Positions 1 through 8,334 of a stretch of 19,663 nucleotides of DNA are shown in pieces. The notes beneath the pieces are model-generated. The model saw only the letters and a list, made by a program, of their open reading frames with translations, did not search any database and was not told where the DNA came from. A program made the position numbers and the translations under genes. The number at the start of each line of letters is the position of its first letter. Position 1 is the stretch's first letter. Source of the DNA: Bacteriovoracaceae bacterium UBA2428 (GTDB lineage Bacteria; Bdellovibrionota; UBA2428); contig DDRA01000033.1 in the NCBI GenBank assembly GCA_002343545.1, forward strand, positions 13,066-32,728, given 5' to 3'.

Positions 1-94
1 CGCCGCCCTTGCCGCTGGTGACGCTGATAATGCGGCAACCGGCCCCGCCGGTGTTCGTGGCCGCCAAGGCCCTGAGTCTATCCGCTTGGTCCAC
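1..94 (-). CDS. flhG: FlhG (FleN/YlxH) flagellar number regulator, N-terminal part only
   Basis: This is the first 31 codons of a MinD/ParA-family ATPase that continues beyond the left edge. In other bacteria FlhG limits flagellar number and acts with FlhF at the cell pole. The visible residues start with DQADRLRAL, which fits the DQAxxLR N-terminal helix that FlhG uses to stimulate FlhF. They end with SVTSGKGG, the start of the deviant Walker A motif. I chose a GTG start at 94-92: a GGGAGGAG ribosome binding site (102-109) lies 7 nt upstream, inside the last codons of flhF, and the flhF stop is only 2 nt away. This implies translational coupling. The identity is firm; nothing can be said about the missing remainder. 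Confidence 0.9.
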   Translation of the reverse strand, partial: MDQADRLRALAATNTGGAGCRIISVTSGKGG

Positions 95-96
95 GA

Positions 97-1497
97 TCAG
101 GCTCCTCCCGCGATGCCGAGCAAGAGATCGGCGACGCGTTCGCGCGTCGCGATCTCGATGTCTTCCGGAACCCTTTGCCCCATCGTGAAGTAGGAAAGCG
201 GCAAGTGGCTGCGAACGGCGATGTTGAAGACGTTTCCGTATACGGACGTTTCGTCGATCTTCGTGACGACGAGGTAATCGGGGTTGAAGACGCCGAAACG
301 ACGGACCATTTCCTTGAGGTCGCGGTCCCGCGTCGTCGCCGAGACGCAAAGATGGTTCTCCGAACGGACGCCACCCAGGATCTCCGAAAGCTCCTGGATC
401 TTGCGGTCGTCCTTGGGTCCGAAGCCGGCCGTGTCAACGAGCACGACCTCGTCGGGACTCAGGCGGGCGCCCAAGTTTCCGAGCGCGTCGACGTTCGGAC
501 ACACCTCGAGCGGCACGCGAAGGATGTTCGCATAGGTCTGCAGCTGCTCGACGGCCGCGATCTTGAAGGTGTCCGTCGTGGCGAGCGTCACCGCCCGCTT
601 CTGGTGGATGACGAGTTCGGCCGCGATCTTGGCAATGGTCGTCGTCTTGCCGACGCCGGTCGGCCCCACGAAGACGATGATGCGCGGGGTGGTCGGCATG
701 CGAAGACGTTCGCCCAGGGGGCGCGCCACCCGAAGCTTGGCCATGAGGATGCGGGCCATCTGGAGCTCGAGCAGGTCTTCCTGCGTGAGGTGTTCGCGCA
801 GCATGATCGCGCGAAGCTCGTCGCCGACCTCCTTGATGAGTTCGTCCTCGATGCCGGCCTCGACGAGACGGGCGAGCAGGCGCGGCAGCACCTGCCGGAT
901 ACCGCCGTTCGCGTTCGAGAGCGCGGGCGAATTGGACGAACGGACGCTCTGCTGCGGCTGCGCCGGGGGCGGGACCGCGCGCGTCATGAGGTTGTTGACC
1001 GTATTCTGGCGGGCGAGCATGGCCGCCTGCTCGAAGACCGAAGGCTGCGGCGCGCGAACCTGGGCGCGATCGCCGGCGCGCGCGAGGAGCTGCTCCGCCG
1101 GGGATTCGTCGTCCTGGATGTCGATATACCGACGCTGAGTCAAAGGAGCGGCGCTGGCCGTTTGGCGCTGGGGCACGGGCGTCGGAGTTCGGGCGGCGCT
1201 TTCTTGACTCGTCAAGCGTTTGCCGGAGAGCACGTCGTAGGCCGCGACGACCTTCGAAGCCGGGCGCTTGAGCAGTTCACCGCGTTGGTCCTCGGAAAGG
1301 CGCGACTCGGCCAGGCGTTTCTTTTCGAGGGCGCCGGCCGACACGGCAGCGGTCACCTCGACCGAAGTCCGGTTCATCAGGCCCAGAGCCCCACGCTTGT
1401 TCTTCGTGGACAGGATGATGGCCTCGGGGCCCAGTTCGCGTTTCACGACCTGCAGGGCTTCGGCCAACGTCGGGGCTTCGAACTTCTTCAGCTCCAT
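97..1497 (-). CDS. flhF: FlhF, SRP-type GTPase for flagellar placement
   Basis: A 466-residue SRP-family GTPase that in polar flagellates recruits early flagellar parts to the pole. Seen in the sequence: a basic N-terminal domain starting MELKKFEAPT; a long Pro/Gln/Ala/Ser-rich linker at about 95-200; an N-domain helical bundle at about 200-265; then the G domain. The P-loop GPTGVGKTT is at 278-286, the DTF motif at about 309-311, DTAG at 355-358 and the TKID specificity motif at 412-415. The C-terminal TMGQRVPEDI (438-447) is typical of SRP GTPases. The ATG is preceded by GAGGAG and lies 19 nt after flhA. The flhG start follows the stop by 2 nt, which fits the usual FlhF/FlhG pairing. The linker is low in complexity but expected for this family. 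Confidence 0.97.
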   Translation of the reverse strand: MELKKFEAPTLAEALQVVKRELGPEAIILSTKNKRGALGLMNRTSVEVTAAVSAGALEKKRLAESRLSEDQRGELLKRPASKVVAAYDVLSGKRLTSQESAARTPTPVPQRQTASAAPLTQRRYIDIQDDESPAEQLLARAGDRAQVRAPQPSVFEQAAMLARQNTVNNLMTRAVPPPAQPQQSVRSSNSPALSNANGGIRQVLPRLLARLVEAGIEDELIKEVGDELRAIMLREHLTQEDLLELQMARILMAKLRVARPLGERLRMPTTPRIIVFVGPTGVGKTTTIAKIAAELVIHQKRAVTLATTDTFKIAAVEQLQTYANILRVPLEVCPNVDALGNLGARLSPDEVVLVDTAGFGPKDDRKIQELSEILGGVRSENHLCVSATTRDRDLKEMVRRFGVFNPDYLVVTKIDETSVYGNVFNIAVRSHLPLSYFTMGQRVPEDIEIATRERVADLLLGIAGGA

Positions 1498-1516
1498 GCA
1501 CGCTCCTCAGATGGTC

Positions 1517-3604
1517 CTACCCGACTTCCACGGTGCCCATGGCGCGCACCTTGAGGGTCGGATGGATCTCGTTATGCGACAACACAACTACCTGAGGCAA
1601 AAAGCGGTCCAACAAACGCTTGACGTGGTGACGGATCATCGGCGTCACGAGGATGACGGGCGTGACCCCTTCGGACGTCAGATTGTCGACGACGCGGGAG
1701 AGCGCGGGCACCAGTTGCTTGACGAGACCGGGATCCGCCAGGAACTGCGTCGCGCCCGGACGATCGCCCGGCTGAACGGCCGAGATGAGCTGTTCCTCGA
1801 CGTGACGCGAGAAGGTGAGGAGCGGAAGTTCCTGGTCGTCGTTGAGCAGCTTGCGCGTGATGCTGCGGGCGAGCGTCGTACGCACGGTCTCCGTCAAGAA
1901 GTCGCTGTCCTTGCTCGTGACGACGCCGTCGCCCAAAGCCTCGAGGATCGAGACGAGGTCGCGGATGGGGACCTGCTCGCGCAGGAGGTTCTGCAGCACG
2001 CGAACGACTTGGCCAAGCGAAAGTTCCTTCGGGATGAGTTCCTCGACGACCTTCGGGTGAGTGCGCTGGATGGTCTCGATGAGGGCCTGGACTTCCTGCC
2101 GTCCCACGAGCTCGTGCGCGTGCCGTCGGACGATCTCGGTGATGTGCGTGGCCATGACCGTCGCCAGGTCGACGACCGTGTAACCCGCGAGCTGGGCGAG
2201 TTCGCGATTGTTCTCGTGGATCCACATCGCGTCCAGGCCGAAGACGGGCTCCTTGGTCGGGATGCCGTCGACTTCTTCCGTGATTCCGCCCGGATCCATC
2301 GCGAGGTAGTGATCCACCATCATGTCGCCGCGCGCGACCTCGACCCCGCGAACGTAAAGCGCGTATTCGCCCGGCTTCAGTTGCAGGTTGTCGCGGATAT
2401 TCATCGAAGGAACGACGATACCGAGATCCTGGGCGAACTGCTTGCGAACGGCCTGGATGCGCTCCAGCAATTCGGACTTCTGCGTGCCGTCGACGAGCGA
2501 GATGAGCCCGTAACCGATCTCCATCTGGAGAGTATCGACGGCCGTCGTCGCTTCGACCGCCTTGTCCTGCTTTTCGATCGCCTGCGCGGAGGCCGAGGCT
2601 TCGGCGACCTTCGCTTCGTGCTCTTTGTAGTTCTTGATGAGGTAGCCCGCGCCCGCGCACAGCGCCGCGAGGAAGGCGAAGGGCATAAAAGTTCCTTGCA
2701 ATACGACGCCCATGCCGAAGAGGGAGCCAGCCAGGATGAAGAGAACTTTCTCGTTGAAGAAAAGCTGCTTCGAGACCTCGTTGCTCAGGCTCTGGCCCGA
2801 GGCCGCGCGCGTCACCACGAGACCGGCGGCGGTGGAGACGATGAGCGCCGGAACCTGGGCCACGAGACCGTCGCCGACGGTCAGGAGCGTGTAGTTCTTG
2901 GCCGCGACGCCCACGTCGAGGCCCTTCTGGACGGTTCCGATGATGAGACCGCCCAAGATGTTCACGATCGTCACGAGGATGCCCGCGATCGCGTCGCCTC
3001 GCACGAACTTCGAGGCACCGTCCATCGCCCCGTAGAAATCCGCTTCGCGCTCGACCGTCTGACGACGGCGCTTGGCCTCAGCTTCGTTGATAATGCCGGC
3101 GTTTAGGTCGGCGTCGATGGCCATTTGCTTACCGGGCAAGGCGTCCAAGGTGAAACGAGCCGCAACTTCCGAAACGCGGCCGGAACCTTTCGTGATAACC
3201 ACGAAGTTGATGATGACGAGAATCACGAAGACGATGAGACCGACGACGTAGTTGCCGCCCACGACGTAGTTGCCGAAACTGTTGATGACCGCGCCGGCCG
3301 CGTTGCCGCCCATATGGCCATGGCCCAGGATCAGGCGCGTGGAAGCCACGTTCAGGGCGAGACGGAAGAGCGTCACGAGCAGCAGAACGCTGGGAAAAAT
3401 CGAGAAATCAAGCGGGCGCTCCGTGTAGATCGCGAGCAGCAGGATTCCAAGCGAACTCGCGATCGAGATGACGAGCAGGATGTCGAGCGCCCAAGCGGCG
3501 AGCGGCACGACCATCAGAAGCAGGACGAAGATGACGCCGAAAGAAATGATGACGTCGCTGTTCTTGAGGGCCGCCTGTACGCGTCGGGCCAAGTCGGGAT
3601 TCAT
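1517..3604 (-). CDS. flhA: FlhA, flagellar export gate major subunit
   Basis: A 695-residue inner-membrane protein that forms the nonameric export ring and couples proton motive force to substrate export. The N-terminal half carries about eight hydrophobic segments. The FHIPEP family signature is at about 139-172: TKGSGRVSEVAARFTLDALP, followed by GKQMAIDADLNAG. A charged linker at about 335-360 leads to the cytoplasmic C-terminal domain that docks chaperone-substrate complexes. Length matches the family. The ATG overlaps the flhB stop in an ATGA arrangement, so the two genes are probably translationally coupled; an AAAGG sequence lies a short way upstream. Nothing is truncated or unusual. 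Confidence 0.98.
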   Translation of the reverse strand: MNPDLARRVQAALKNSDVIISFGVIFVLLLMVVPLAAWALDILLVISIASSLGILLLAIYTERPLDFSIFPSVLLLVTLFRLALNVASTRLILGHGHMGGNAAGAVINSFGNYVVGGNYVVGLIVFVILVIINFVVITKGSGRVSEVAARFTLDALPGKQMAIDADLNAGIINEAEAKRRRQTVEREADFYGAMDGASKFVRGDAIAGILVTIVNILGGLIIGTVQKGLDVGVAAKNYTLLTVGDGLVAQVPALIVSTAAGLVVTRAASGQSLSNEVSKQLFFNEKVLFILAGSLFGMGVVLQGTFMPFAFLAALCAGAGYLIKNYKEHEAKVAEASASAQAIEKQDKAVEATTAVDTLQMEIGYGLISLVDGTQKSELLERIQAVRKQFAQDLGIVVPSMNIRDNLQLKPGEYALYVRGVEVARGDMMVDHYLAMDPGGITEEVDGIPTKEPVFGLDAMWIHENNRELAQLAGYTVVDLATVMATHITEIVRRHAHELVGRQEVQALIETIQRTHPKVVEELIPKELSLGQVVRVLQNLLREQVPIRDLVSILEALGDGVVTSKDSDFLTETVRTTLARSITRKLLNDDQELPLLTFSRHVEEQLISAVQPGDRPGATQFLADPGLVKQLVPALSRVVDNLTSEGVTPVILVTPMIRHHVKRLLDRFLPQVVVLSHNEIHPTLKVRAMGTVEVG

Positions 3605-4680
3605 AGCATCTTACCTTTCAAGCGATAGACGTAAGCGAGGACCTCGGCGACCGCGTTGTAGAGGTCGCGCGGAATGAGCTGCCCGATTTTGATGGCTTTG
3701 AAGAGCGCGCGGGCGAGCGGCACGTTCTCGACGCACGGCACGCCGTTCTCGCGCGCGATCTTCTTGATCCGTTCGGCCATGAAATCGGCGCCCTTGGCGA
3801 CGACGCGCGGAGCGAGCATGTTCTCGCGGTCGTAGACGAGCGCGACCGCGATGTGGGTCGGGTTCGTCACGACGACGTCGGCCTTCTTAATGGCGTCCAC
3901 CATCTTGCGGGAGGCGCGCGCGCGTTGCATGGACCGGATACGGCCCTTGATCTGCGGGTTACCTTCGCTCTGTTTACGGTCTTCCCGGGCTTCCTGTTTC
4001 GTCATCTTCAGCTTCTGCTCGTAGCGAAACTTCTGGAAGCCGAAGTCCAGCGCCGAAAGCACGAGCAGCGCCAATCCGACCGAGAAGAGAAGACGAATGA
4101 TGTGGTGGCCGAGGCTCGAGGCGATTTGCCCGCTTTCCAGACTCCAGAGCGTTCCCGAATCGCGAAAGAGGCTCATGAGCGTGGGGTAGAGCACCGCGCC
4201 GACCACGATAAACTTGAGGATAGCCTTCACGAGGTCGACGATGCCGTCGACTCCGAAAATTCGACCGATTGCATTCATGGGATTGAGTTTTTCGAGGTTC
4301 GGCTCGAGCGGCTTCGTCGTCCAGAGGAAACCGGTCTGGGCGATGTTGCTGACGATGCCCACGAGCATCGTCGCGATCGAGACGGGAGCCATGACGTAGA
4401 AGAAGACCCGCATCACGAAACCGAGCATCTTGCCGAGCGACTCGATCGTCCAGTCGCGGGTCGCGTGGTCCATGCCTTCGCCGAAGAAGGCCTCGAAGAG
4501 CGACCAGAGACCGCGGAAAGACCACTGGGCCGAAGCGTAGAGCGCGCCGGTCGCCGCCAGCAGGGCGAGCGCCGCGACGAGATCGCGCGACTGCCCGACC
4601 TGACCGTCTTCGCGAAATTGTTCGCGACGCTGCTCGGAGGCTTCCTCCGTCCTGTCTTCGCCAGAATCTTCGTCCGCCAA
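3601..4680 (-). CDS. flhB: FlhB, export gate substrate-specificity switch protein
   Basis: A 359-residue inner-membrane component of the flagellar type III export gate. It switches export from rod/hook substrates to filament substrates after self-cleavage. The N-terminus has the usual acidic EDRTEEASEQRREQF stretch, followed by four hydrophobic segments. The self-cleavage motif NPTH is at 273-276 with family context (NPTHIAVAL). I read the start as TTG at 4680-4678: the strong ribosome binding site GGGGGAGG (4688-4695) is 7 nt upstream and overlaps the fliR end, and the next residues (ADEDSGEDRTEE) match the normal family N-terminus. A TTG start may limit synthesis relative to neighbours, but that is inference. 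The stop overlaps the flhA start by 4 nt. Confidence 0.97.
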   Translation of the reverse strand: MADEDSGEDRTEEASEQRREQFREDGQVGQSRDLVAALALLAATGALYASAQWSFRGLWSLFEAFFGEGMDHATRDWTIESLGKMLGFVMRVFFYVMAPVSIATMLVGIVSNIAQTGFLWTTKPLEPNLEKLNPMNAIGRIFGVDGIVDLVKAILKFIVVGAVLYPTLMSLFRDSGTLWSLESGQIASSLGHHIIRLLFSVGLALLVLSALDFGFQKFRYEQKLKMTKQEAREDRKQSEGNPQIKGRIRSMQRARASRKMVDAIKKADVVVTNPTHIAVALVYDRENMLAPRVVAKGADFMAERIKKIARENGVPCVENVPLARALFKAIKIGQLIPRDLYNAVAEVLAYVYRLKGKML

Positions 4681-4683
4681 GGT

Positions 4684-5490
4684 TCAGCCTCCCCCTGACA
4701 GGTAACGTAGCCAGATTCGTGCCAGATCGTGCGTCGAGAGCACGAGCGAGCCGAGCGCGTCGCCGTAGAGGGGCGAGAGAAGACTGAACACGAAGACGCC
4801 GACGCCCAAGGTGATCGGAACGCTGACGGCCCAGATGTTCATCTGCGGGATGAACTTCGAGAGCACGCCGAGCGCCGCCTGGAGCACGAGCAGGACGACC
4901 GTCAAAGGAGCGGCGAGCTGGAGCATCCACTTGAAGAAGCGCGAACCGACTTCGATCCAAAGCAGGCTGCCGTTGCGCAAATCGCCCAAGTTCGCGAACA
5001 CGCGGCTGGCGTCCATCGCGTAGGAATCCTTGAGCGCCTGCAGAAGAAGGTAATGGCCGCCGACGCTCAGGAAGAGCGTCAGGCACATCCACTGGTGGAG
5101 CTCCGCCCACGCGCTCTCGCTCGTATCGAACTCCGGGTTGAACATACCCCCTTGCGAGAAGCCCATCTGGGCACCCACCCAGTGGGCCGCCGCGACGCAA
5201 GTGCCGATCATCCAACGACAAACAAGTCCCATGCCCGCGCCGATCGCGAGCTCGCGAAGCGCGAACAGAAAAAGCTGCGAGGTGTCGGGCAGACGATCGA
5301 GCCGCCACGGCTCGAGGTGCATGGCCACGACGGGCTGGAGCGCAAAGGAAAGGCAGAACGCGCCGGCGACGCGGATCGGCGCGGGAGTGCTCGTCGCGCC
5401 GAAGACCGGAAAGAACATCCAAAAGCAGCCAACCCTCAACAGAACCTGGATAAGCCCGAGGATCGTCTCGAAAAGGGTATCAACCGCCAT
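4684..5490 (-). CDS. fliR: FliR, flagellar export gate protein
   Basis: A 268-residue polytopic membrane protein with about six hydrophobic segments. It builds the FliP5-FliQ4-FliR1 core of the flagellar export channel. Family hallmarks include the RVGCFWMFFPVFG segment near residue 19, the loop ending GAQMGFSQGGMFNPEF in the middle, and the late LQAALGVLSKFIPQMNIW segment. It sits between fliQ (15 nt upstream) and flhB (3 nt downstream), the canonical position. The ribosome binding site is modest (GGCGG, 5-9 nt before the ATG). Length is normal and there is no FliR-FlhB fusion of the kind seen in some clostridia. Confidence 0.97.
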   Translation of the reverse strand: MAVDTLFETILGLIQVLLRVGCFWMFFPVFGATSTPAPIRVAGAFCLSFALQPVVAMHLEPWRLDRLPDTSQLFLFALRELAIGAGMGLVCRWMIGTCVAAAHWVGAQMGFSQGGMFNPEFDTSESAWAELHQWMCLTLFLSVGGHYLLLQALKDSYAMDASRVFANLGDLRNGSLLWIEVGSRFFKWMLQLAAPLTVVLLVLQAALGVLSKFIPQMNIWAVSVPITLGVGVFVFSLLSPLYGDALGSLVLSTHDLARIWLRYLSGGG

Positions 5491-5505
5491 GGATTCCGCC
5501 GCGGA

Positions 5506-5775
5506 TCAGCGCAGGTGCGCCGGAATGTGTTCGTAGAGATCCGTCGTGAAAGTCGTCAGCGTCCTCAGCATCCAAGGTCCGAGCAGCAGCAAGGCGCCTC
5601 CCATCGCGAGAATCTTCGGGATGAAGGTCAGCGTGGACTCGTTGATCTGCGTCAGCGCCTGGAAGATGGACACCAGCAGGCCCACGACGAGCGCCGTCAC
5701 GAGGAGCGGCGCCGACACGAGCAGCATCGTACTGAGCGAACTCTTGGCCAGATCGATAACCCACATTTCGTTCAT
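5506..5775 (-). CDS. fliQ: FliQ, small export gate subunit
   Basis: An 89-residue protein with two hydrophobic helices (about 17-37 and 50-72), the usual size and layout of FliQ, which packs around the outside of the FliP/FliR pore. The loop between the helices reads FQALTQINESTLTFIPK, a conserved stretch in this family (QxxTQINE...TLxFIPK). The ATG is preceded by AAGGGGG, which overlaps the fliP stop region; the gap to fliP is 12 nt. The neighbours fliP and fliR confirm the call. Confidence 0.97.
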   Translation of the reverse strand: MNEMWVIDLAKSSLSTMLLVSAPLLVTALVVGLLVSIFQALTQINESTLTFIPKILAMGGALLLLGPWMLRTLTTFTTDLYEHIPAHLR

Positions 5776-5787
5776 GGTCGGACCCCC

Positions 5788-6537
5788 TTAACCGAAACTT
5801 CGGACGATGGACCCCACGAGCAGTTGCCATCCGTCGACGAGCACGAAGAGCATGAGCTTGAACGGGAGCGAGATCACGACGGGCGGAAGCATCATCATCC
5901 CCATCGCCATGAGCACCGACGCGACGACCATGTCGAGCACGAGGAAGGGCAGATAGATGATGAAACCCATTTGGAAGGCGGTCTTGAGCTCGGAGATCAT
6001 GAAAGCCGGGACGAGCTTCATGAAGGAGATTTCGGAGGTAGAAACCTTCTCCTTTTCGCCCGAGAGCTTCAGGAAGAGCTCGATGTCCTTGGGACGCGTC
6101 TGTTTGAGCATGAAGGCGCGCAGGGGAACCTGCGCCTCGTCCAAGGCTTGCGACTGCGTGATCTTGCCCGCGAGGTAAGGCTGCACGGCCCGTTCGTTGA
6201 GGTCCTTGAAAGTCGGCCCCATCACGACGAAGGTCAGGAACATAGCCAAACCCACGAGGAGCTGGTTCGGCGGCATCGTCGTCGTACCGAGCGCCTGGCG
6301 AAGGAAGCTCAGGATCACGATGATTCGCGTGAACGAGGTCATCATGATGAGAATGGCCGGCGCGAGCGTGAGCACCGTGAGCAGGACGAGGATCTGCAGG
6401 ACGCCCACGACCTCCGTCGGTTGGGCCGTCGACTTGAGGCCGATCTGGAGGCTCGGGAGCGCCAACTGCGCCCACGCCGAGGCGGGCAGCAGAGCCGCGA
6501 GCGCGAGTCCGATCCGAAATCCGCCGGGCTTAGGCAT
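5788..6537 (-). CDS. fliP: FliP, core export gate protein
   Basis: A 249-residue inner-membrane protein that forms the pentameric pore of the flagellar export gate. Residues 1-23 look like a cleavable signal peptide (hydrophobic core, then ASAWA before Gln24), as in many FliP proteins. Signature stretches are LMMTSFTRI-like (residues about 64-72, reading IMMTSFTRIIVILSFLRQAL), then FMLKQTRPKD in the periplasmic part, and YLPFLVLDMVVASVLMAMGM near the C-terminus. The start ATG overlaps the fliO stop by one base (TGATG), so translation is probably coupled. Length is as expected. Confidence 0.98.
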   Translation of the reverse strand: MPKPGGFRIGLALAALLPASAWAQLALPSLQIGLKSTAQPTEVVGVLQILVLLTVLTLAPAILIMMTSFTRIIVILSFLRQALGTTTMPPNQLLVGLAMFLTFVVMGPTFKDLNERAVQPYLAGKITQSQALDEAQVPLRAFMLKQTRPKDIELFLKLSGEKEKVSTSEISFMKLVPAFMISELKTAFQMGFIIYLPFLVLDMVVASVLMAMGMMMLPPVVISLPFKLMLFVLVDGWQLLVGSIVRSFG

Positions 6538-6929
6538 CAGACTCTCGAAACGTTCTCCAGGCTTTCGGCCACCTGGCGTTTGAGGGAGGAAGCGCTCTTG
6601 TCGCGGAGGTTGTCGATGAGAGTCGAGCCGAAGTCGTCGGACTCGAGCGCATCTTCGAGCTCGGAAAGCAGCGAGATGCCGCTCGACGTCGAGCCGACGA
6701 GCAGCGTCTTACCCATGCAACGCACGACGTGGAGCGAGCGACCCGGAGCCAAGGCCGAGTGGTGAAGGATCTCGATGCCCTTCGCCGGCGACTTGCGGCC
6801 CGTGAGGCCCTTGAGGCCGCCTCCGGACTGAACCTTGCGCAGGACCATGGCGGCGAGCCCGAAAACGAGGAGCGTCGCGCCGAGCGCCGTGACCATCTTG
6901 AACGCCATCGATGCCATTTCGGGATTCAT
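6537..6929 (-). CDS. fliO: FliO, export gate assembly protein
   Basis: A 130-residue protein with one transmembrane helix at about 9-30 and a small cytoplasmic domain containing the FliO-type pattern of a hydrophobic beta segment, HHSALAPGRSLHVVRCMGKTL (split here: HHSALAPGRS then LHVVRCMGKT), followed by LVGSTSSGISLL. FliO acts as a scaffold for FliP oligomer assembly. Sequence conservation in this family is weak, so position between fliN and fliP adds much of the support. The gap to fliN is 4 nt, and a GGGGTGA ribosome binding site overlaps the fliN stop. Confidence 0.92.
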   Translation of the reverse strand: MNPEMASMAFKMVTALGATLLVFGLAAMVLRKVQSGGGLKGLTGRKSPAKGIEILHHSALAPGRSLHVVRCMGKTLLVGSTSSGISLLSELEDALESDDFGSTLIDNLRDKSASSLKRQVAESLENVSRV

Positions 6930-6933
6930 GCGA

Positions 6934-7260
6934 TCACCCCAACTTCTCGATACGCTCGAGCGGCGAAATGATATCCGTCAGCCGGATACCGAACTTTTCG
7001 TTGACCACGACGACTTCGCCGCGGGCGATGAGCTTGTCGTTCACCAAGACCTCGAGGGGGTCGCCCGCGAGCTTGCTTAACTCGATCACGGAACCCTGAC
7101 CGAGCTGGAGGAGATCGTTCACGAGCATCTTCGTGCGACCCAGCTCGACGCTCACCTTGAGCGGGATGTCGAGGATGAGCTCGAGCTTCTTCATCCGTTG
7201 CTGGACGTCGTCCTCTTGGCTCGTCGTCTGTACGGATTCGTCGTTCGTCGTGTCGTTCAT
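6934..7260 (-). CDS. fliN: FliN, C-ring switch protein
   Basis: A 108-residue protein consisting of a short acidic N-terminal tail (1-20) and a SpoA-type surface-presentation domain (about 28-106). Typical FliN stretches are LDIPLKVSVELGRTKM, then LGQGSVIELSKLAGDPLEV, LVNDKLIARGEVVVVNEKFG and a final IRLTDIISP. FliN forms the bottom of the C-ring with FliM and takes part in rotation switching and in docking the FliH-FliI complex. It is shorter than the E. coli protein because the N-terminal tail is short; this is common. A strong AAGGAG site overlaps the fliM stop, 9 nt upstream. Confidence 0.97.
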   Translation of the reverse strand: MNDTTNDESVQTTSQEDDVQQRMKKLELILDIPLKVSVELGRTKMLVNDLLQLGQGSVIELSKLAGDPLEVLVNDKLIARGEVVVVNEKFGIRLTDIISPLERIEKLG

Positions 7261-7269
7261 GGACTCTCC

Positions 7270-8316
7270 TTAGCTCAGCTCATCCAGGGTGCCCGAAGCG
7301 CCTTCCTCGTCGGAGCGCTTCTTGAGGAACTCTTTGTTGCGGTTCTCGACGACTTCCGTGATCTGGACCGCCTGACTTCCCCGGCTCGAGCCGAAGAGGC
7401 CGCGGAAACGCGCGACGCCTTCCACGAGCACCGGCAACTCGGCGGTCGCATCGGTGCGCAGCGGAATGACGTCGCCGACCTTCAGGTCGAGAATCTGGCG
7501 CGGACTCATCTCGTTGGACCCAAGCTCGACGACCAGGTTCAGCCCCGTTTCTTCGAGGTGGCGGATCATCATGTTGATCCAGTAATGGTCGGTTTCGACG
7601 ACTTCCTGCTGGAAACCGCTGATGAGCTTCTGGCGGATCGGCTCGAGCGTCGAGAAAGGGATCACGATCGAGAGCGTCCCCGAAGAGTTTTCGAGCTCGA
7701 CGCTGAAAGTCGTCACGATCACGATATCCGAAGGCGGCACGATACCGACGAACTGAGGGTTCGTTTCCGTTCGCACGAAGTTGATCTTCATCGGCGTCAC
7801 GGGCGCCCAGGCCTTCTCGAGGTCCTCGAGCGCCGACACGACGACCTTCCGGACGATCGAAAGCTCGATCGGCGTGAATTCCTTGCCTTCGATTTTCGTG
7901 TAGGGGCGATCCGTTCCGCCCAGGAAACTCTCGATGAGCGAGTACGCGAGCTTCGACTCGAGAACCACGATGCCGGAGCCGCGGAGCGTTTCGAACCGGA
8001 TGACGCTCATGCACGACGGAAGCGGCAAGGTGTTCACGAACTCGCCGAACTTCATGGTGTCCGTGGCGGCGATGTTGAGGGTCGCCATCTTCCGGAGCTG
8101 CTGCGAGAGGTTCATCCGGAAGGCGCGGATGAAACGCTCGTACACGATGTCGAGCGTCGGCATCCGGCCGCGGATGATCTTGTCCTGGGAAGTCAGGTCG
8201 TAGGTAACGACTCCCTCGTCCTCGGGGGCCGCCGCGCTCTTCTGGGTCTCGACCTCGCCGCCGATGACGGCGTTCAGGAGGGCGTCGACTTCCTTCTGGG
8301 ACAATACTTGGCTCAT
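7270..8316 (-). CDS. fliM: FliM, C-ring switch protein with CheY-binding motif
   Basis: A 348-residue C-ring protein that links FliG to FliN and receives the chemotaxis signal. The N-terminal peptide LSQKEVDALLNAV (5-17) is the conserved CheY-P binding motif (LSQxEIDALL). The middle is a CheC-like domain. The C-terminal SpoA-like domain ends near SRGSQAVQITEVVENR. Presence of the CheY motif implies that a chemotaxis pathway controls rotation here; those genes are not in the window. The ATG has a GGAAGGGAG ribosome binding site and lies 18 nt after fliL. The last ~25 residues (KKRSDEEGASGTLDELS) are a polar tail. Confidence 0.98.
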   Translation of the reverse strand: MSQVLSQKEVDALLNAVIGGEVETQKSAAAPEDEGVVTYDLTSQDKIIRGRMPTLDIVYERFIRAFRMNLSQQLRKMATLNIAATDTMKFGEFVNTLPLPSCMSVIRFETLRGSGIVVLESKLAYSLIESFLGGTDRPYTKIEGKEFTPIELSIVRKVVVSALEDLEKAWAPVTPMKINFVRTETNPQFVGIVPPSDIVIVTTFSVELENSSGTLSIVIPFSTLEPIRQKLISGFQQEVVETDHYWINMMIRHLEETGLNLVVELGSNEMSPRQILDLKVGDVIPLRTDATAELPVLVEGVARFRGLFGSSRGSQAVQITEVVENRNKEFLKKRSDEEGASGTLDELS

Positions 8317-8334
8317 CGATCGCTCCCTTCCGCC

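Noticed and set aside
175..1554. Plus-strand open frame of 459 codons opposite flhF
   Set aside because: Complete overlap with flhF and no recognisable protein features; mirrored codon bias explains it.
1268..3106. Long plus-strand open frame (612 codons) opposite flhF and flhA
   Set aside because: Opposite strand of two firmly identified genes; composition (Arg, Asp, Val, Glu) reflects mirrored codon bias, with no domain and no plus-strand promoter seen.
3230..3275. Doubled NYVVG peptide in FlhA as a recent duplication
   Set aside because: The FG-x-x-VVGGN-x-x-x-G segment is normal in FlhA (E. coli has a similar FVVGGNFAIG), so this is family sequence, not a new repeat.
4729..6765. Very long plus-strand open frame (678 codons) rich in Glu, His and Arg opposite fliR, fliQ, fliP and fliO
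   Set aside because: It is antisense to four certain genes, has low-complexity composition typical of the reverse reading of GC-rich coding DNA, and shows no known domain.
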